The translations under genes and the position numbers were made by a program. A stretch of 64,000 nucleotides of DNA from an uncultured Oscillospiraceae bacterium (GTDB taxonomy: Bacteria; Bacillota; Clostridia; Oscillospirales; Acutalibacteraceae): positions 1-64,000 of the forward strand of contig UQQT01000008.1 in NCBI GenBank assembly GCA_900543395.1, given 5' to 3'. This document shows positions 52,081 through 60,960 of this stretch, in pieces (within the stretch, counting starts at the first letter, position 1; each line of letters begins with the position of its first letter). Below the pieces are notes generated by a model. That model saw only the letters and a program-made list of their open reading frames with translations. It did not search any database and had not been told where the DNA came from.

Positions 52081-53229
52081 TTTTAATTCTTCGGCAAGAG
52101 ATTCAATGGCGTTTAAACTGTCAGCATTTAATGCGGATTTAACCGTAACGACAGGCTCTGCAAATGTAATGTTTTTTGACTTGTCAAGCATTGTTCTCAT
52201 TACTTTTCCCGCGACGGGAGCCCACGAGCCGTTTTCTATAATGCCGATTGTCCTGTTTTTGTATCCGCGTTCGGTCAAAGCGTCGATAAATGTTTTCATA
52301 AACGGGAAAACGTCGGCGTTGTATGTCGGGGAAGCGAGTACAAGTTTTGAATATCTGAATGCGTCCTCAACGTTCTCCGCATTGTCGGAACGTGCAAGGT
52401 CTGATGTGACGACTTTTTTGCATCCTTTTTCTTTAAGTTTTTCTGCCAACGCAAGAGCGGCTTTTTCTGTATTTCCGTACACGGAGCAGTAGGCGATGAA
52501 TACTCCGTCGGATTCAGGCATATATGACGACCATGTGTTATAAAGACCGAGATAATAACCGAGATTGTCGTTTAAAACGGGACCGTGAAGCGGACATATC
52601 GTTTTTATTTCGAGTGTGGAGATTTTTTTGAGAAGTGTCTGAACCTGCGCACCGTATTTTCCGACTATGCCGAAGTAGTATCTTCTCGCTTCGCATGCCC
52701 AGTCTTCCTCTGTATCGAGTGCACCGAATTTGCCGAATCCGTCCGCGGAGAAAAGAATCTTATCAAGCGAATCATAAGAAACGATAACCTCCGGCCAGTG
52801 AACCATGGGAGCCGTTATGAATGTAAGTTCGTGATTTCCGAGGGAGAGTTTATCGGATTCTCCGACAACAATTCGTCTGTCGCTGTAATCCCTGCCGAAA
52901 AACTGATTCATCATAACAAAAGCCTTAGCCGATGAAACGATTACCGCCTCGGGATATTCGTTCATAAACGCTTCAATATTACCGGAATGATCGGGTTCCA
53001 TGTGATGAACGATAAGATAATCCGGCATTCTGCCGTCAAGTATATTTTTAATATTGTTAAGCCATTCATCTTTAAAAGAAGCGTCGACTGTGTCGGTAAC
53101 TGCGATTTTATCGTCAAGTATTACATATGAGTTGTATGCCATTCCGTTGGGTACGACATACTGACCCTCGAATAAATCGATGTTATGATCGTTGACGCCC
53201 GCATATTTTACAGTTTCTGAAATTATCAT
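52078..53229 (-). CDS. FprA-type flavodiiron protein
   Basis: A 383-residue A-type flavoprotein that reduces O2 and/or NO in anaerobes. The N-terminal metallo-beta-lactamase-like domain carries the diiron ligands HHMEPDHSGN, and the APMVHWPEVIVSYD region and CPLHGPVL follow. The C-terminal flavodoxin domain (about 245-383) starts FIAYCSVYGNTEKAAL. Full length. SD GGAGGAG. It suggests an anaerobe that meets oxygen. Confidence 0.94.
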   Translation of the reverse strand: MIISETVKYAGVNDHNIDLFEGQYVVPNGMAYNSYVILDDKIAVTDTVDASFKDEWLNNIKNILDGRMPDYLIVHHMEPDHSGNIEAFMNEYPEAVIVSSAKAFVMMNQFFGRDYSDRRIVVGESDKLSLGNHELTFITAPMVHWPEVIVSYDSLDKILFSADGFGKFGALDTEEDWACEARRYYFGIVGKYGAQVQTLLKKISTLEIKTICPLHGPVLNDNLGYYLGLYNTWSSYMPESDGVFIAYCSVYGNTEKAALALAEKLKEKGCKKVVTSDLARSDNAENVEDAFRYSKLVLASPTYNADVFPFMKTFIDALTERGYKNRTIGIIENGSWAPVAGKVMRTMLDKSKNITFAEPVVTVKSALNADSLNAIESLAEELK

Positions 53230-53303
53230 TTTATCTCCTCCGTTTCGAAGATAAGTATATCATAAATAATATTAATAATCAATATTAAAATAAAATAATA
53301 ATT

Positions 53304-53339
53304 AATCCGCCTTTTGCTGTATTGAGCAAAAAGCGGATT
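53304..53339 (-). terminator. Terminator after the lipase gene
   Basis: AATCCGC (53304-53310) with GCGGATT (53333-53339), extended inside by TTTGCT/AGCAAA. On the - strand it is followed by AT-rich sequence with a modest U content. Confidence 0.6.
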
Positions 53340-53352
53340 GGGTTTTGTCGGA

Positions 53353-54513
53353 TTATTTAATTGAGTTTATCATATTAAGAAGATCGACATAGAAAAGTCT
53401 GACATTGTTATTCTTTGTCATTCCGCCCTGGAGCGACATGTGGTCACCGTGGTACAGAGGCATTACGTTCCATATACCGGGATTAATATTGTTATTGTCA
53501 AAATCCGTATACGGTGCGTTGTCGGGATGGAGAGCCGATCTTGTATTGACTATTCCGTCGTTTAACTGCCAGCTTTCATCCTTTATTATTCCGTTTTCCG
53601 AAACGCCTGTAAGCGATCCCATTCTGTTTGCCGCGGGAACGAAAATGAATTCCATTATATCGTCCTCGGCTTTATACGTTCCGTCTTCCTGCTGTTTTGT
53701 AGCATAACAGGCGTACGAAAAATAATAGATGCTGTCAACAGTCGAAATTTTTTCGTTAAGCTCGGCGGCTCCGTCTACATGAAGGTCGTATGTTACTGTA
53801 TCCTCGTCAATTCTGCCGTCGTTCTTTTTTAATGATGCGAGAAGAAACATTTTAACCGTAGCGCGTTCTCTTAAAGAGGAGTTTTTGTCGGCTTCGATAG
53901 CCGCCTGCGCGTCATATGCCGTCGTTCCGTTGTGCGGAGCGGCAAGAGTCGTGACGGAGTAAATCATATCCGCTTTTCCGCCGGTGAAAAGGGGAGAAAT
54001 GTCTGCGGAGTCTGTATATTCGCGTTCAGTTTCGCTTCCGTTAGCCATAAGCTCTGCAAACAGTCTTACAGTAGTTCCGCCGAAAGAATGACCGAGGAGA
54101 TTAATTTTGTGTTCAGAATCAAATTCGGGAACAAGAGCCTTGCCGGTAAAATCTTTGCCGTAACGCGGATGCTTGCATCTTTCGCTGTGTTCTGCGCCGT
54201 AGTCGGTTTTTGTGCCGGTAAGCTGGGCGTAAAGCTCGCACGCTCTGTCCCATGCACTGTCTGCTCCCGATACGGACGCGCTGTAACAGTCAAATCCGCG
54301 GGCGTTTAAATACTGCATGAGATCTCCGCCGAACATTCCCCAGTACGGCATAATTTTATAAGCAAAATCATAACTGCCCCAGCCTGAAAGACCGTGAACA
54401 AAAACAAAAGAGTAATCGGTCGGAGTGTTCTCTGCCTTTTGAGCCTCGGGATAATTTGCAGTCGGGATAAAAAACATTATTATTGACATGAATAGAGCGA
54501 TGATTTTTGACAT
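53353..54513 (-). CDS. Secreted lipase-like alpha/beta hydrolase (family I.5 type)
   Basis: A 386-residue secreted enzyme. Signal peptide at about 1-23 (FMSIIMFFIPTANYPEA). VFVHGLSGWGSYDF is the oxyanion loop, the nucleophile is in LGHSFGGTTV, and the C-terminal His in LYHGDHMSLQGG. The pattern, with a long region between and the ARGFDCYSASV stretch, resembles staphylococcal/Geobacillus lipases. ATG 54513 is chosen because AGAGGTG is the SD; the GTG at 54522 lies in it. Confidence 0.88.
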   Translation of the reverse strand: MSKIIALFMSIIMFFIPTANYPEAQKAENTPTDYSFVFVHGLSGWGSYDFAYKIMPYWGMFGGDLMQYLNARGFDCYSASVSGADSAWDRACELYAQLTGTKTDYGAEHSERCKHPRYGKDFTGKALVPEFDSEHKINLLGHSFGGTTVRLFAELMANGSETEREYTDSADISPLFTGGKADMIYSVTTLAAPHNGTTAYDAQAAIEADKNSSLRERATVKMFLLASLKKNDGRIDEDTVTYDLHVDGAAELNEKISTVDSIYYFSYACYATKQQEDGTYKAEDDIMEFIFVPAANRMGSLTGVSENGIIKDESWQLNDGIVNTRSALHPDNAPYTDFDNNNINPGIWNVMPLYHGDHMSLQGGMTKNNNVRLFYVDLLNMINSIK

Positions 54514-54545
54514 TTGATGCACCTCTGTATATTATTCTATTGAAT

Positions 54546-54574
54546 ATTTTAACAATGTATGAATTGAATGTCAA
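54546..54574 (-). promoter_or_regulatory. Promoter of the lipase gene
   Basis: On the - strand TTGACA (54569-54574) and TAAAAT (54546-54551), 17-nt spacing, immediately after the upstream peptidase stop. Confidence 0.75.
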
Positions 54575-54576
54575 CA

Positions 54577-55560
54577 TTAAAAAGGACTTTGATAATAATA
54601 TTTTAAAATGCTTATATACTGCGCTCCCATAGAGTTGAAAGAATCGGATAACTGCTGTTTTGCGACCTTTATGTCTTTGCCTTTTAACGGGTCGTTTATG
54701 TAATAGTTGTCGCTGTCGCTTCCGGTCAGAACGACGACATGCGCGTTTTTGGGATATGTATACGTTTTCTTTCTGTCATAGCTGAACCACTCGTAAACGT
54801 CGGAGGCTTCGGAATAATCCTGTGTTACCCATATTATAGCGGGTTCGTTCAATTTACATAGCTCTGAAAGTGAGATTTTTCCGTTAACATTGCTCGAACG
54901 AATAAAATAAGCGATATTCTCGTCCGATTCCTCGTAATCCTTTGTTGTTATGTTATTCATAGCCGTATAGACGGCTGGTTCGAATACGCCCCAACCGCGC
55001 GATTTGTCGGCGGGATTGCCCGCATAGTATACGGACGGGTCGGGGCCGTATCTGTAACCGTTTTCTTCGTAAACGTTCGAACAGGGGAGAAACGAAGTAA
55101 TAAAATCATGAAGCGATATGTTTATGCCTGCCCAGTTTAGGAGCATTACCGCGCTTGCGGCTTCGCATCCGTTCGGGTAATCGGGATTCTGCGAAATGAA
55201 CGGTATGTCGAAAATAACCGGTATACCTTGCTGTTTTGCCTCAAACAGGTCTTGAAAATACTTGCCCTCAAGCATTTTTTCATAATCTTTTCTTGTAAAA
55301 TAAATTTCCTGCTCATTATAATATTTTTCCGAAATATGCTCGTTGAAATCGTGGATATATTCGTCGGGATAAACTGTAATATTTTTGACTGCGTTCAGCT
55401 GCGCTGTAAAATAGTCGCCTGAAACGGTCGGTATTACGGCGTTTCGCAGAGTCTGTTTTTCTCTTGTATATAATTTATACCATATTAAGTTCGACCCTGC
55501 CAGACAAAGGCACAGAAAAACCGATACGACGGTAAATATAATGTTTTTTCTTTTTTCCAT
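54577..55560 (-). CDS. Membrane-anchored C39-like cysteine peptidase
   Basis: A 327-residue protein with one N-terminal membrane segment (about 8-28) and a papain-like C39_2 domain at about 115-320. Catalytic Cys in PNGCEAASAVMLL, His in KNAHVVVLTG and Asp in YYINDPLKGK. Extracellular by topology. Related Bacillus proteins (YvpB) have no proven role. SD GGGAGGT. Upstream AT-rich region is shared with the divergent dat operon. Confidence 0.86.
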   Translation of the reverse strand: MEKRKNIIFTVVSVFLCLCLAGSNLIWYKLYTREKQTLRNAVIPTVSGDYFTAQLNAVKNITVYPDEYIHDFNEHISEKYYNEQEIYFTRKDYEKMLEGKYFQDLFEAKQQGIPVIFDIPFISQNPDYPNGCEAASAVMLLNWAGINISLHDFITSFLPCSNVYEENGYRYGPDPSVYYAGNPADKSRGWGVFEPAVYTAMNNITTKDYEESDENIAYFIRSSNVNGKISLSELCKLNEPAIIWVTQDYSEASDVYEWFSYDRKKTYTYPKNAHVVVLTGSDSDNYYINDPLKGKDIKVAKQQLSDSFNSMGAQYISILKYYYQSPF

Positions 55561-55719
55561 GGTGTATAACCTCCCGTATTTGCGAGTATATATTAACGCG
55601 TGTAATTAAATTAAAACAACGATCTTAATAAATTTATAAGAAAAAATTAATAAAAACGATATAAATTTTACGAATAAATAAAAAATTATGAATTTTTTTG
55701 CAATTTATAAAAAAAGTTG

Positions 55720-55748
55720 TTTACTTTTTTTACAATGAGTATTATAAT
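55720..55748 (+). promoter_or_regulatory. Promoter of the dat-pxp-alr operon
   Basis: TTTACT (55720-55725) and TATAAT (55743-55748), 17-nt spacing, in an AT-rich 258-bp intergenic region. Confidence 0.6.
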
Positions 55749-55757
55749 GGCGATTGG

Positions 55758-55800
55758 AGCAATGGGGTTCGCACAAGGGTGCCTTATTGCTTATTTTTTT
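55758..55800 (+). promoter_or_regulatory. Attenuator-like terminator hairpin before dat
   Basis: AGCAATGGGG (55758-55767) pairs with CCTTATTGCT (55782-55791) around a 14-nt loop, then TATTTTTTT. It lies between the promoter and the dat SD (GTGAGGT), almost at the transcript start. As it stands it would stop most transcription before the operon, so some signal (protein, metabolite or ribosome) probably melts it. I cannot match it to a known riboswitch. Confidence 0.6.
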
Positions 55801-55818
55801 ATGTGAGGTTATTTTGTA

Positions 55819-56664
55819 ATGAAGAACTTAGGCTACTACAACGGTAAATATGATGAAATCGAAAAAATGTCTGTTCCCATGCTTGACAGAGTATGCTGGT
55901 TCGGCGACGGAATTTACGACGCAACATATGCACATAATCACGTCGTATTCGACATGGACGCACACCTTAACAGATTCTATAACAGCGCAAAGCTTCTTGA
56001 TATAAATATGCCTATCGAAAGAGAAGAACTCGATAAGCTTTTGAGAGACCTTGTTAATAAGGTTGACGACGGCGACCAGTTCGTTTATATGCAGGTTACC
56101 AGAGGAAGCGGATTGAGAGGTCATATATACGATAAGGATATGGTCGGCAATCTCTGGATTACTCTTACTCCCAGTCATGTTGCGGATACTTACGAGCCTA
56201 TCGACGTTATTACATATGAAGACAAGAGATTCTTCTACTGCAACTGCAAAACTCTTAACCTTATTCCCTCATGTCTTGCCGCTACCGCAGCCGACAGAGC
56301 AGGATGCAAGGAAGCTATATTCCACAGAGGAGATATCGTAACCGAGTGCGCGCATTCAAACTGCTCGATTTTTAAGGACGGCAAGGTCATCTCCCATCCG
56401 CTTGACGATAAGGTTCTCCCCGGTACCGCGCGTATCAGACTTCTTGCATTTGCCGAAAAGCTCGGCTACGGCGTAGAGGAGAGAGATTATACGCTTGACG
56501 AGCTTATGAATGCCGATGAGGTTATCGTTCATTCTACCGGATCATTCTGCATACCCGTTAAGACCGTAGACGGTAAACCTGTAGGCGGAAAAGCTCCCGA
56601 AATGCTTAAAAAAATACAGGACGCTCTTGTTGCCGACTTTGAAGCACAGTGCGCGGCAGAGTAA
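55819..56664 (+). CDS. dat: D-amino acid aminotransferase
   Basis: A 281-residue class IV PLP aminotransferase. Lys144 in CNCKTLNLIPSCLA is the PLP lysine; VTRGSGLRGH and VTECAHSNCSIF match the D-amino acid type. It interconverts D-Ala and D-Glu with pyruvate and 2-oxoglutarate. First gene of the operon; D-Glu is also the substrate of the DUF4392/DUF1445 cyclase domains coded next to it. Confidence 0.92.
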   Translation: MKNLGYYNGKYDEIEKMSVPMLDRVCWFGDGIYDATYAHNHVVFDMDAHLNRFYNSAKLLDINMPIEREELDKLLRDLVNKVDDGDQFVYMQVTRGSGLRGHIYDKDMVGNLWITLTPSHVADTYEPIDVITYEDKRFFYCNCKTLNLIPSCLAATAADRAGCKEAIFHRGDIVTECAHSNCSIFKDGKVISHPLDDKVLPGTARIRLLAFAEKLGYGVEERDYTLDELMNADEVIVHSTGSFCIPVKTVDGKPVGGKAPEMLKKIQDALVADFEAQCAAE

Positions 56665-56691
56665 TTAATAAATTTACAGGGGGAATTTGAA

Positions 56692-57753
56692 ATGAACAGA
56701 GACGAATTAACTCTTCTTAATATAGGCGACGACCTTGACACGCTCATGAATCTTGACCCGAGAGGATACGGAGTCTGTCGTATACTTTATGAGGGTTCAA
56801 GGGCAAAGGTTGGCGAACCGCTCAGCATTAACGCCGCCAGAGGACTTATTAAAAATGTTAAAAAAGGCGAAAAGGTGTTTATTTTAACGGGCTTTGTCCT
56901 TCTTCCTTGGAATGAGGCGGAGACGGACGGTATTGTTTCGTCTACGATTTTTGCTCGTTTTCTTATGAGAGCTTTCGGTGCAAAGCCCGTTATGATCGTT
57001 CCCTCGCAGTGTAAAAAAGGAATTAAGGCTATGAGTAACGTTCTTTCGTTCAAGATAACGGAGGATATTGATAATATTCCGGACAACACCGTCTGCGTAG
57101 TTGAATTTACAAAGGATTTTGACGAAGCGGAAAAACAGGCGGACGAAATCCTCTCTCACGGCAAGCCCTGCGCGATTATTACGAATGAGGCTCCCGGCAG
57201 AAACGAAAACGGATATTATCATAATGCGGTAGGCGTTAATACGACAGAAGTTGAGCCGAAGTACGATGTTTTATTCAAAAAGTGTCAGGATGCAGGTATT
57301 TTTAATATATCCATAGGCGACCTCGGAAACGAGATAGGCATGAATGCGATAGGGGAGCATATCAGAAAATATATTCCCTATGCCGAAATGGGAGGATGCA
57401 AGGCAGGTACAGGCTGCGGAATTCTTACCGATACCGCGACGGATAACATAATCACCGCCACATGCTCCGACTGGGGATGCGACGCTATGATGGCTGCGAC
57501 GGCTTTTATGCTCGGCAAACCCGAACTTTTCCATTCGGTTGATGATCAGGCGGCTGCTATGGACGCCGCGGCGGGCGCGGGTATGCTCGACATGTACGGC
57601 GAACCGAGACCGTTTATAGACGGATTCGGAAAGAATATAAATCTTCCTCTTATCTCAATGATGAAGGCTCTTATCGAATATCCGCCCACGGTTGAGGATA
57701 AAACAGAGGCTTGGTTTGACAACACGCTCAAGAAAGGATTTTTCTCAAAATGA
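56692..57753 (+). CDS. DUF4392 protein (D-glutamate cyclase C-terminal-type domain)
   Basis: A 353-residue protein of the DUF4392 family, known as the C-terminal domain of vertebrate D-glutamate cyclase (DGLUCY), which turns D-Glu into 5-oxo-D-proline. ITNEAPGRNENGYYHNAVG, ISIGDLGNEIGMN and GGCKAGTGCGILTD are likely family signatures. Soluble. In this operon DUF1445, the N-terminal domain of the same vertebrate enzyme, is coded three genes later. Stop overlaps pxpB by 4 bp. The activity is inferred from the vertebrate enzyme. Confidence 0.85.
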   Translation: MNRDELTLLNIGDDLDTLMNLDPRGYGVCRILYEGSRAKVGEPLSINAARGLIKNVKKGEKVFILTGFVLLPWNEAETDGIVSSTIFARFLMRAFGAKPVMIVPSQCKKGIKAMSNVLSFKITEDIDNIPDNTVCVVEFTKDFDEAEKQADEILSHGKPCAIITNEAPGRNENGYYHNAVGVNTTEVEPKYDVLFKKCQDAGIFNISIGDLGNEIGMNAIGEHIRKYIPYAEMGGCKAGTGCGILTDTATDNIITATCSDWGCDAMMAATAFMLGKPELFHSVDDQAAAMDAAAGAGMLDMYGEPRPFIDGFGKNINLPLISMMKALIEYPPTVEDKTEAWFDNTLKKGFFSK

Positions 57754-58475
57754 AATACTTATTTCTTCAGAACGGAGATTCTGCACTGACCGTTCAGTTT
57801 GAAAAGGAAATAAGCAAAGAAATCAACGGTTATGTAACAGCGTTGACGGCACTTATCGAACAGGCGGATATAGGAGGCGTTATAGAGACGATACCGACGT
57901 TCGCCTCGCTTACGGTTCTGTATGACTGCACCGTTATTTCGTCAAAAAAATTAAAAAACAAATTGTCCGGTCTTATCGATAATATAACCGCAAAGGGGGA
58001 TTCGCCCGTCAGAGTTTTTGATATTCCCGTTTGTTACGACGGTGAGTTTTCACCCGATATGGATAATGTCTGCTCGCATACGGGACTCACACGCGATGAG
58101 GTTATTTCTATTCATACGTCGAAGCCGTATCTTATTTACATGCTCGGTTTCCTACCCGGATTCGCGTATCTCGGCGGTATGGACAAACGTCTTGCAACTC
58201 CGAGACTCAAAAGTCCGAGACTTGAAATTTTCAAAGGCGCTGTCGGCATAGGCGGAGAGCAGACGGGTATTTACCCTATCGCTTCGCCCGGAGGCTGGCA
58301 GCTTATAGGAAAAACGCCCGTTCTCGTATACGACCCGTCGAAAGAAAATCCGATTTTATATAACGCGGGCGACTATATAAAGTTCTACAACGTAACGCGC
58401 AGTGAATTCGACGAGATAGAAAAACAGGTTTTCGACGGGACTTATAAGCCCGAAATACGGGAGGCTCGCTTATGA
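57750..58475 (+). CDS. pxpB: 5-oxoprolinase subunit B (KipI family)
   Basis: A 241-residue subunit of the ATP-dependent bacterial 5-oxoprolinase. YMLGFLPGFAYLGGMD, LATPRLKSPRLEI and GIGGEQTGIYPIASPGGWQ are the family core. Starts with ATGA coupling from the previous gene, ends overlapping pxpC. Confidence 0.95.
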   Translation: MKYLFLQNGDSALTVQFEKEISKEINGYVTALTALIEQADIGGVIETIPTFASLTVLYDCTVISSKKLKNKLSGLIDNITAKGDSPVRVFDIPVCYDGEFSPDMDNVCSHTGLTRDEVISIHTSKPYLIYMLGFLPGFAYLGGMDKRLATPRLKSPRLEIFKGAVGIGGEQTGIYPIASPGGWQLIGKTPVLVYDPSKENPILYNAGDYIKFYNVTRSEFDEIEKQVFDGTYKPEIREARL

Positions 58476-59395
58476 TTGAAATATTGAACGGCGGTATGCT
58501 TTCGACCGTACAGGACGCGGGACGTTTCGGCGTTATGAAAAACGGATTTACCCAGTCGGGCGCGATGGATTTTCATTCAATGAAGACGGTAAACGCCCTG
58601 TGCGGAAACGATCTGTCAGCTCCCGTTATTGAAATGACGATGTTCGGTATTACGGCTGAATTTACCGATTCGCATGTGTTCTGTCTCTCCGGCGGTGATT
58701 TTTCGCCGAAGCTGGACGGAAAACCGATTGAGAATAACAGACCTTATAAGGTGAACGCAGGCTCCGTTCTTCAATTGGGCGCAGCAAAATCGGGTATGAG
58801 ATGTTATTTGGGCGTTACCGGAGGAATTGAAGTACCTCTTGTTATGGGCAGTGCGTCAACGAATTTAAAAATAAAAACAGGCGGTTATGAGGGCAGAAAA
58901 CTCAAAACCGGAGATAAAATTAAAATCGGCAATTGTTCTTTTGAACCGGATATGACTAAAACTGCGGAAAAATGCGATTATCCCGACCATATAAAGGTCA
59001 GAGTCGTTTTAGGTCCGCAGGACGATATGTTTACGGATACCGATTTGAAATTCTTTTCAAAGCAGATTTACACCGTAACGCCCGATCTTGACAGAATGGG
59101 TATTCGTCTCAGCGGTATTGCGCTCAGAGGCAGGGACGGGATGGATATAATTTCGGACGGTATCACATTCGGCTCAATTCAGATTGCCAGAAGCGGTATG
59201 CCTATAATTTTAATGGCGGATCACCAGACCACGGGCGGATATGCGAAAATTGCGACGGTTATAAGCGTCGATCTGCCTAAGCTTGCGCAGGCAAGACCGT
59301 ATGATAAAGTCATGTTCGATATCGTGAGCGTTAAACAGGCGGAAAGAGCCGTAAAAAAAGAAAAGAATTATTTCAGAAAACTTGCGGGGAGATAA
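58472..59395 (+). CDS. pxpC: 5-oxoprolinase subunit C (KipA/biotin-dependent carboxylase-like)
   Basis: A 307-residue subunit. TVQDAGRFGVMKNGFTQSGAM starts the family; DRMGIRLSG and MADHQTTGGYAKIATVI follow. With PxpA and PxpB it hydrolyses 5-oxoproline to glutamate. Four-bp overlap with pxpB. Confidence 0.95.
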   Translation: MIEILNGGMLSTVQDAGRFGVMKNGFTQSGAMDFHSMKTVNALCGNDLSAPVIEMTMFGITAEFTDSHVFCLSGGDFSPKLDGKPIENNRPYKVNAGSVLQLGAAKSGMRCYLGVTGGIEVPLVMGSASTNLKIKTGGYEGRKLKTGDKIKIGNCSFEPDMTKTAEKCDYPDHIKVRVVLGPQDDMFTDTDLKFFSKQIYTVTPDLDRMGIRLSGIALRGRDGMDIISDGITFGSIQIARSGMPIILMADHQTTGGYAKIATVISVDLPKLAQARPYDKVMFDIVSVKQAERAVKKEKNYFRKLAGR

Positions 59396-59398
59396 AAT

Positions 59399-60184
59399 AT
59401 GGATTATTCATCAATGCGCCCTCAGGATGTAAAAAAACTTATCCGCGAGGGTAAAATAGATTTTCAGACATCGGGAATGTGTAACGGCTACGCGCAGGCA
59501 AACCTCTGCATACTGCCGAAGGAATATGCTTTTGATTTTCTTCTGTTCTGCATGAGAAATCCCAAGCCGTGCCCCGTATTGGAGGTCGGCGACGTCGGAA
59601 GCAGGGAGATTAAAACCATGGCTGACGGCGGAGATATATGCAAGGATTTCCCGAAGTACAGAATTTGGAAAAACGGAGTGCTCGAAAAGGAAGTAACCGA
59701 CATATCCGAATACTGGCAGGACGATTATGTCTATTTCCTTATCGGATGTTCATTCAGCTTTGAAAGCGAATTGCTGGAAGCCGATATCCCCGTAAGACAT
59801 ATTCAAGAGGGCAGAAACGTACCTATGTTCAATACAAATATTAAATTGCAGTCCGCGGGTAAATTCCACGGAAACATGGTCGTTTCCATGCGACCGATTC
59901 CCGACGGACTTGTTGTAAAGAGCGTTAACGTCACTGCGGCAATGCCGAGAGTACACGGGGCACCCGTTCAGATAGGCAATCCCGAGTCAATCGGAATCAT
60001 GGACGTTACAAAACCCGATTACGGCGATTCCGTTACAATAAATAAAGGCGAAACACCCGTATTCTGGGCGTGCGGAGTTACTCCGCAGAACGTTATAATG
60101 CAGACAAAGCCCCCGATAGCGATAACTCACGCACCGGGACACATGTTTATTACGGACGTTAAGAATTCGAGTCTTAAATACTGA
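59399..60184 (+). CDS. DUF1445 protein (putative hydro-lyase; D-glutamate cyclase N-terminal-type)
   Basis: A 261-residue DUF1445/YcsI family protein. NGYAQANLCILPKEYAFDFL, NPKPCPVLEVGD, FLIGCSFSFE, VVSMRPI, HGAPVQIGNPESIGI and VFWACGVTPQN are near-invariant. This is the N-terminal domain family of vertebrate D-glutamate cyclase. Together with the DUF4392 gene it would give the two halves of that enzyme as separate subunits. SD GGGGAG; 3-bp gap from pxpC. Confidence 0.9.
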   Translation: MDYSSMRPQDVKKLIREGKIDFQTSGMCNGYAQANLCILPKEYAFDFLLFCMRNPKPCPVLEVGDVGSREIKTMADGGDICKDFPKYRIWKNGVLEKEVTDISEYWQDDYVYFLIGCSFSFESELLEADIPVRHIQEGRNVPMFNTNIKLQSAGKFHGNMVVSMRPIPDGLVVKSVNVTAAMPRVHGAPVQIGNPESIGIMDVTKPDYGDSVTINKGETPVFWACGVTPQNVIMQTKPPIAITHAPGHMFITDVKNSSLKY

Positions 60185-60204
60185 TATATAACAAGGTGAT
60201 TTTT

Positions 60205-60960
60205 ATGTATAAGATTGATTTAAACTCCGACCTCGGAGAGGGCGCGCTATTTGACGCGGACATAATTCCTCTTATAACAAGTGCGAACGTTGCATGCGGA
60301 TTTCATGCGGGCGACTGCGCTCTTATGAAGAAAACCGTTGAGCTTTGCAAATCGAATTCGGTTTCCTTCGGCGCACACCCGGGATATCCCGACAGAGAGA
60401 ATTTCGGCAGAACCAACATGGACGTTACGCCCGAACAGGTTTACGAATACACGCTGTATCAGCTCGGCGCGCTCGGCGCGTTTGCAAAGGCGAACGGAGT
60501 TAAAATGAGTCACGTAAAGCCTCACGGCGCTATGTATAATATGGCGGCAAAAAACGCGGAGCTTTCAAATGCTATAGTCGACGCGGTGAAGGATTATGAC
60601 GATTCGCTGATTCTGCTTGCTCTTTCCGGTTCCGAGATGATTAAAGCGGCAAAGTCTAAGGGGATTAAATACGCAAGCGAGGTTTTTGCCGACAGAGCGT
60701 ATGAATCCGACGGAACGCTGAGGGCGAGAAAGCTTGAAGGCTCTATGATAACGGACGAAAATGAAGCTATCAATCGTGTTATCAGAATGATAAAAGAGGG
60801 CAAGGTCACATCGTATACGGGCGAGGATATCGATATCGAGGCTCATTCGGTATGCGTTCACGGCGACGGAGAAAAGGCTCTCGACTTTGTACGCGCGCTC
60901 AATAAAGCGTTCGTAGAAAACGGTATAAAGACAGCACCTCTTTCCGAGGTCATAGGATGA
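60205..60960 (+). CDS. pxpA: 5-oxoprolinase subunit A (LamB/YcsF family)
   Basis: A 251-residue subunit with the LamB/YcsF fold. IDLNSDLGEGAL, SANVACGFHAGD, FGAHPGYPD, HVKPHGAMYN and FADRAYESDGTL are signatures. Start ATG 60205 with AAGGTG upstream. Overlaps alr by 4 bp. Confidence 0.95.
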   Translation: MYKIDLNSDLGEGALFDADIIPLITSANVACGFHAGDCALMKKTVELCKSNSVSFGAHPGYPDRENFGRTNMDVTPEQVYEYTLYQLGALGAFAKANGVKMSHVKPHGAMYNMAAKNAELSNAIVDAVKDYDDSLILLALSGSEMIKAAKSKGIKYASEVFADRAYESDGTLRARKLEGSMITDENEAINRVIRMIKEGKVTSYTGEDIDIEAHSVCVHGDGEKALDFVRALNKAFVENGIKTAPLSEVIG

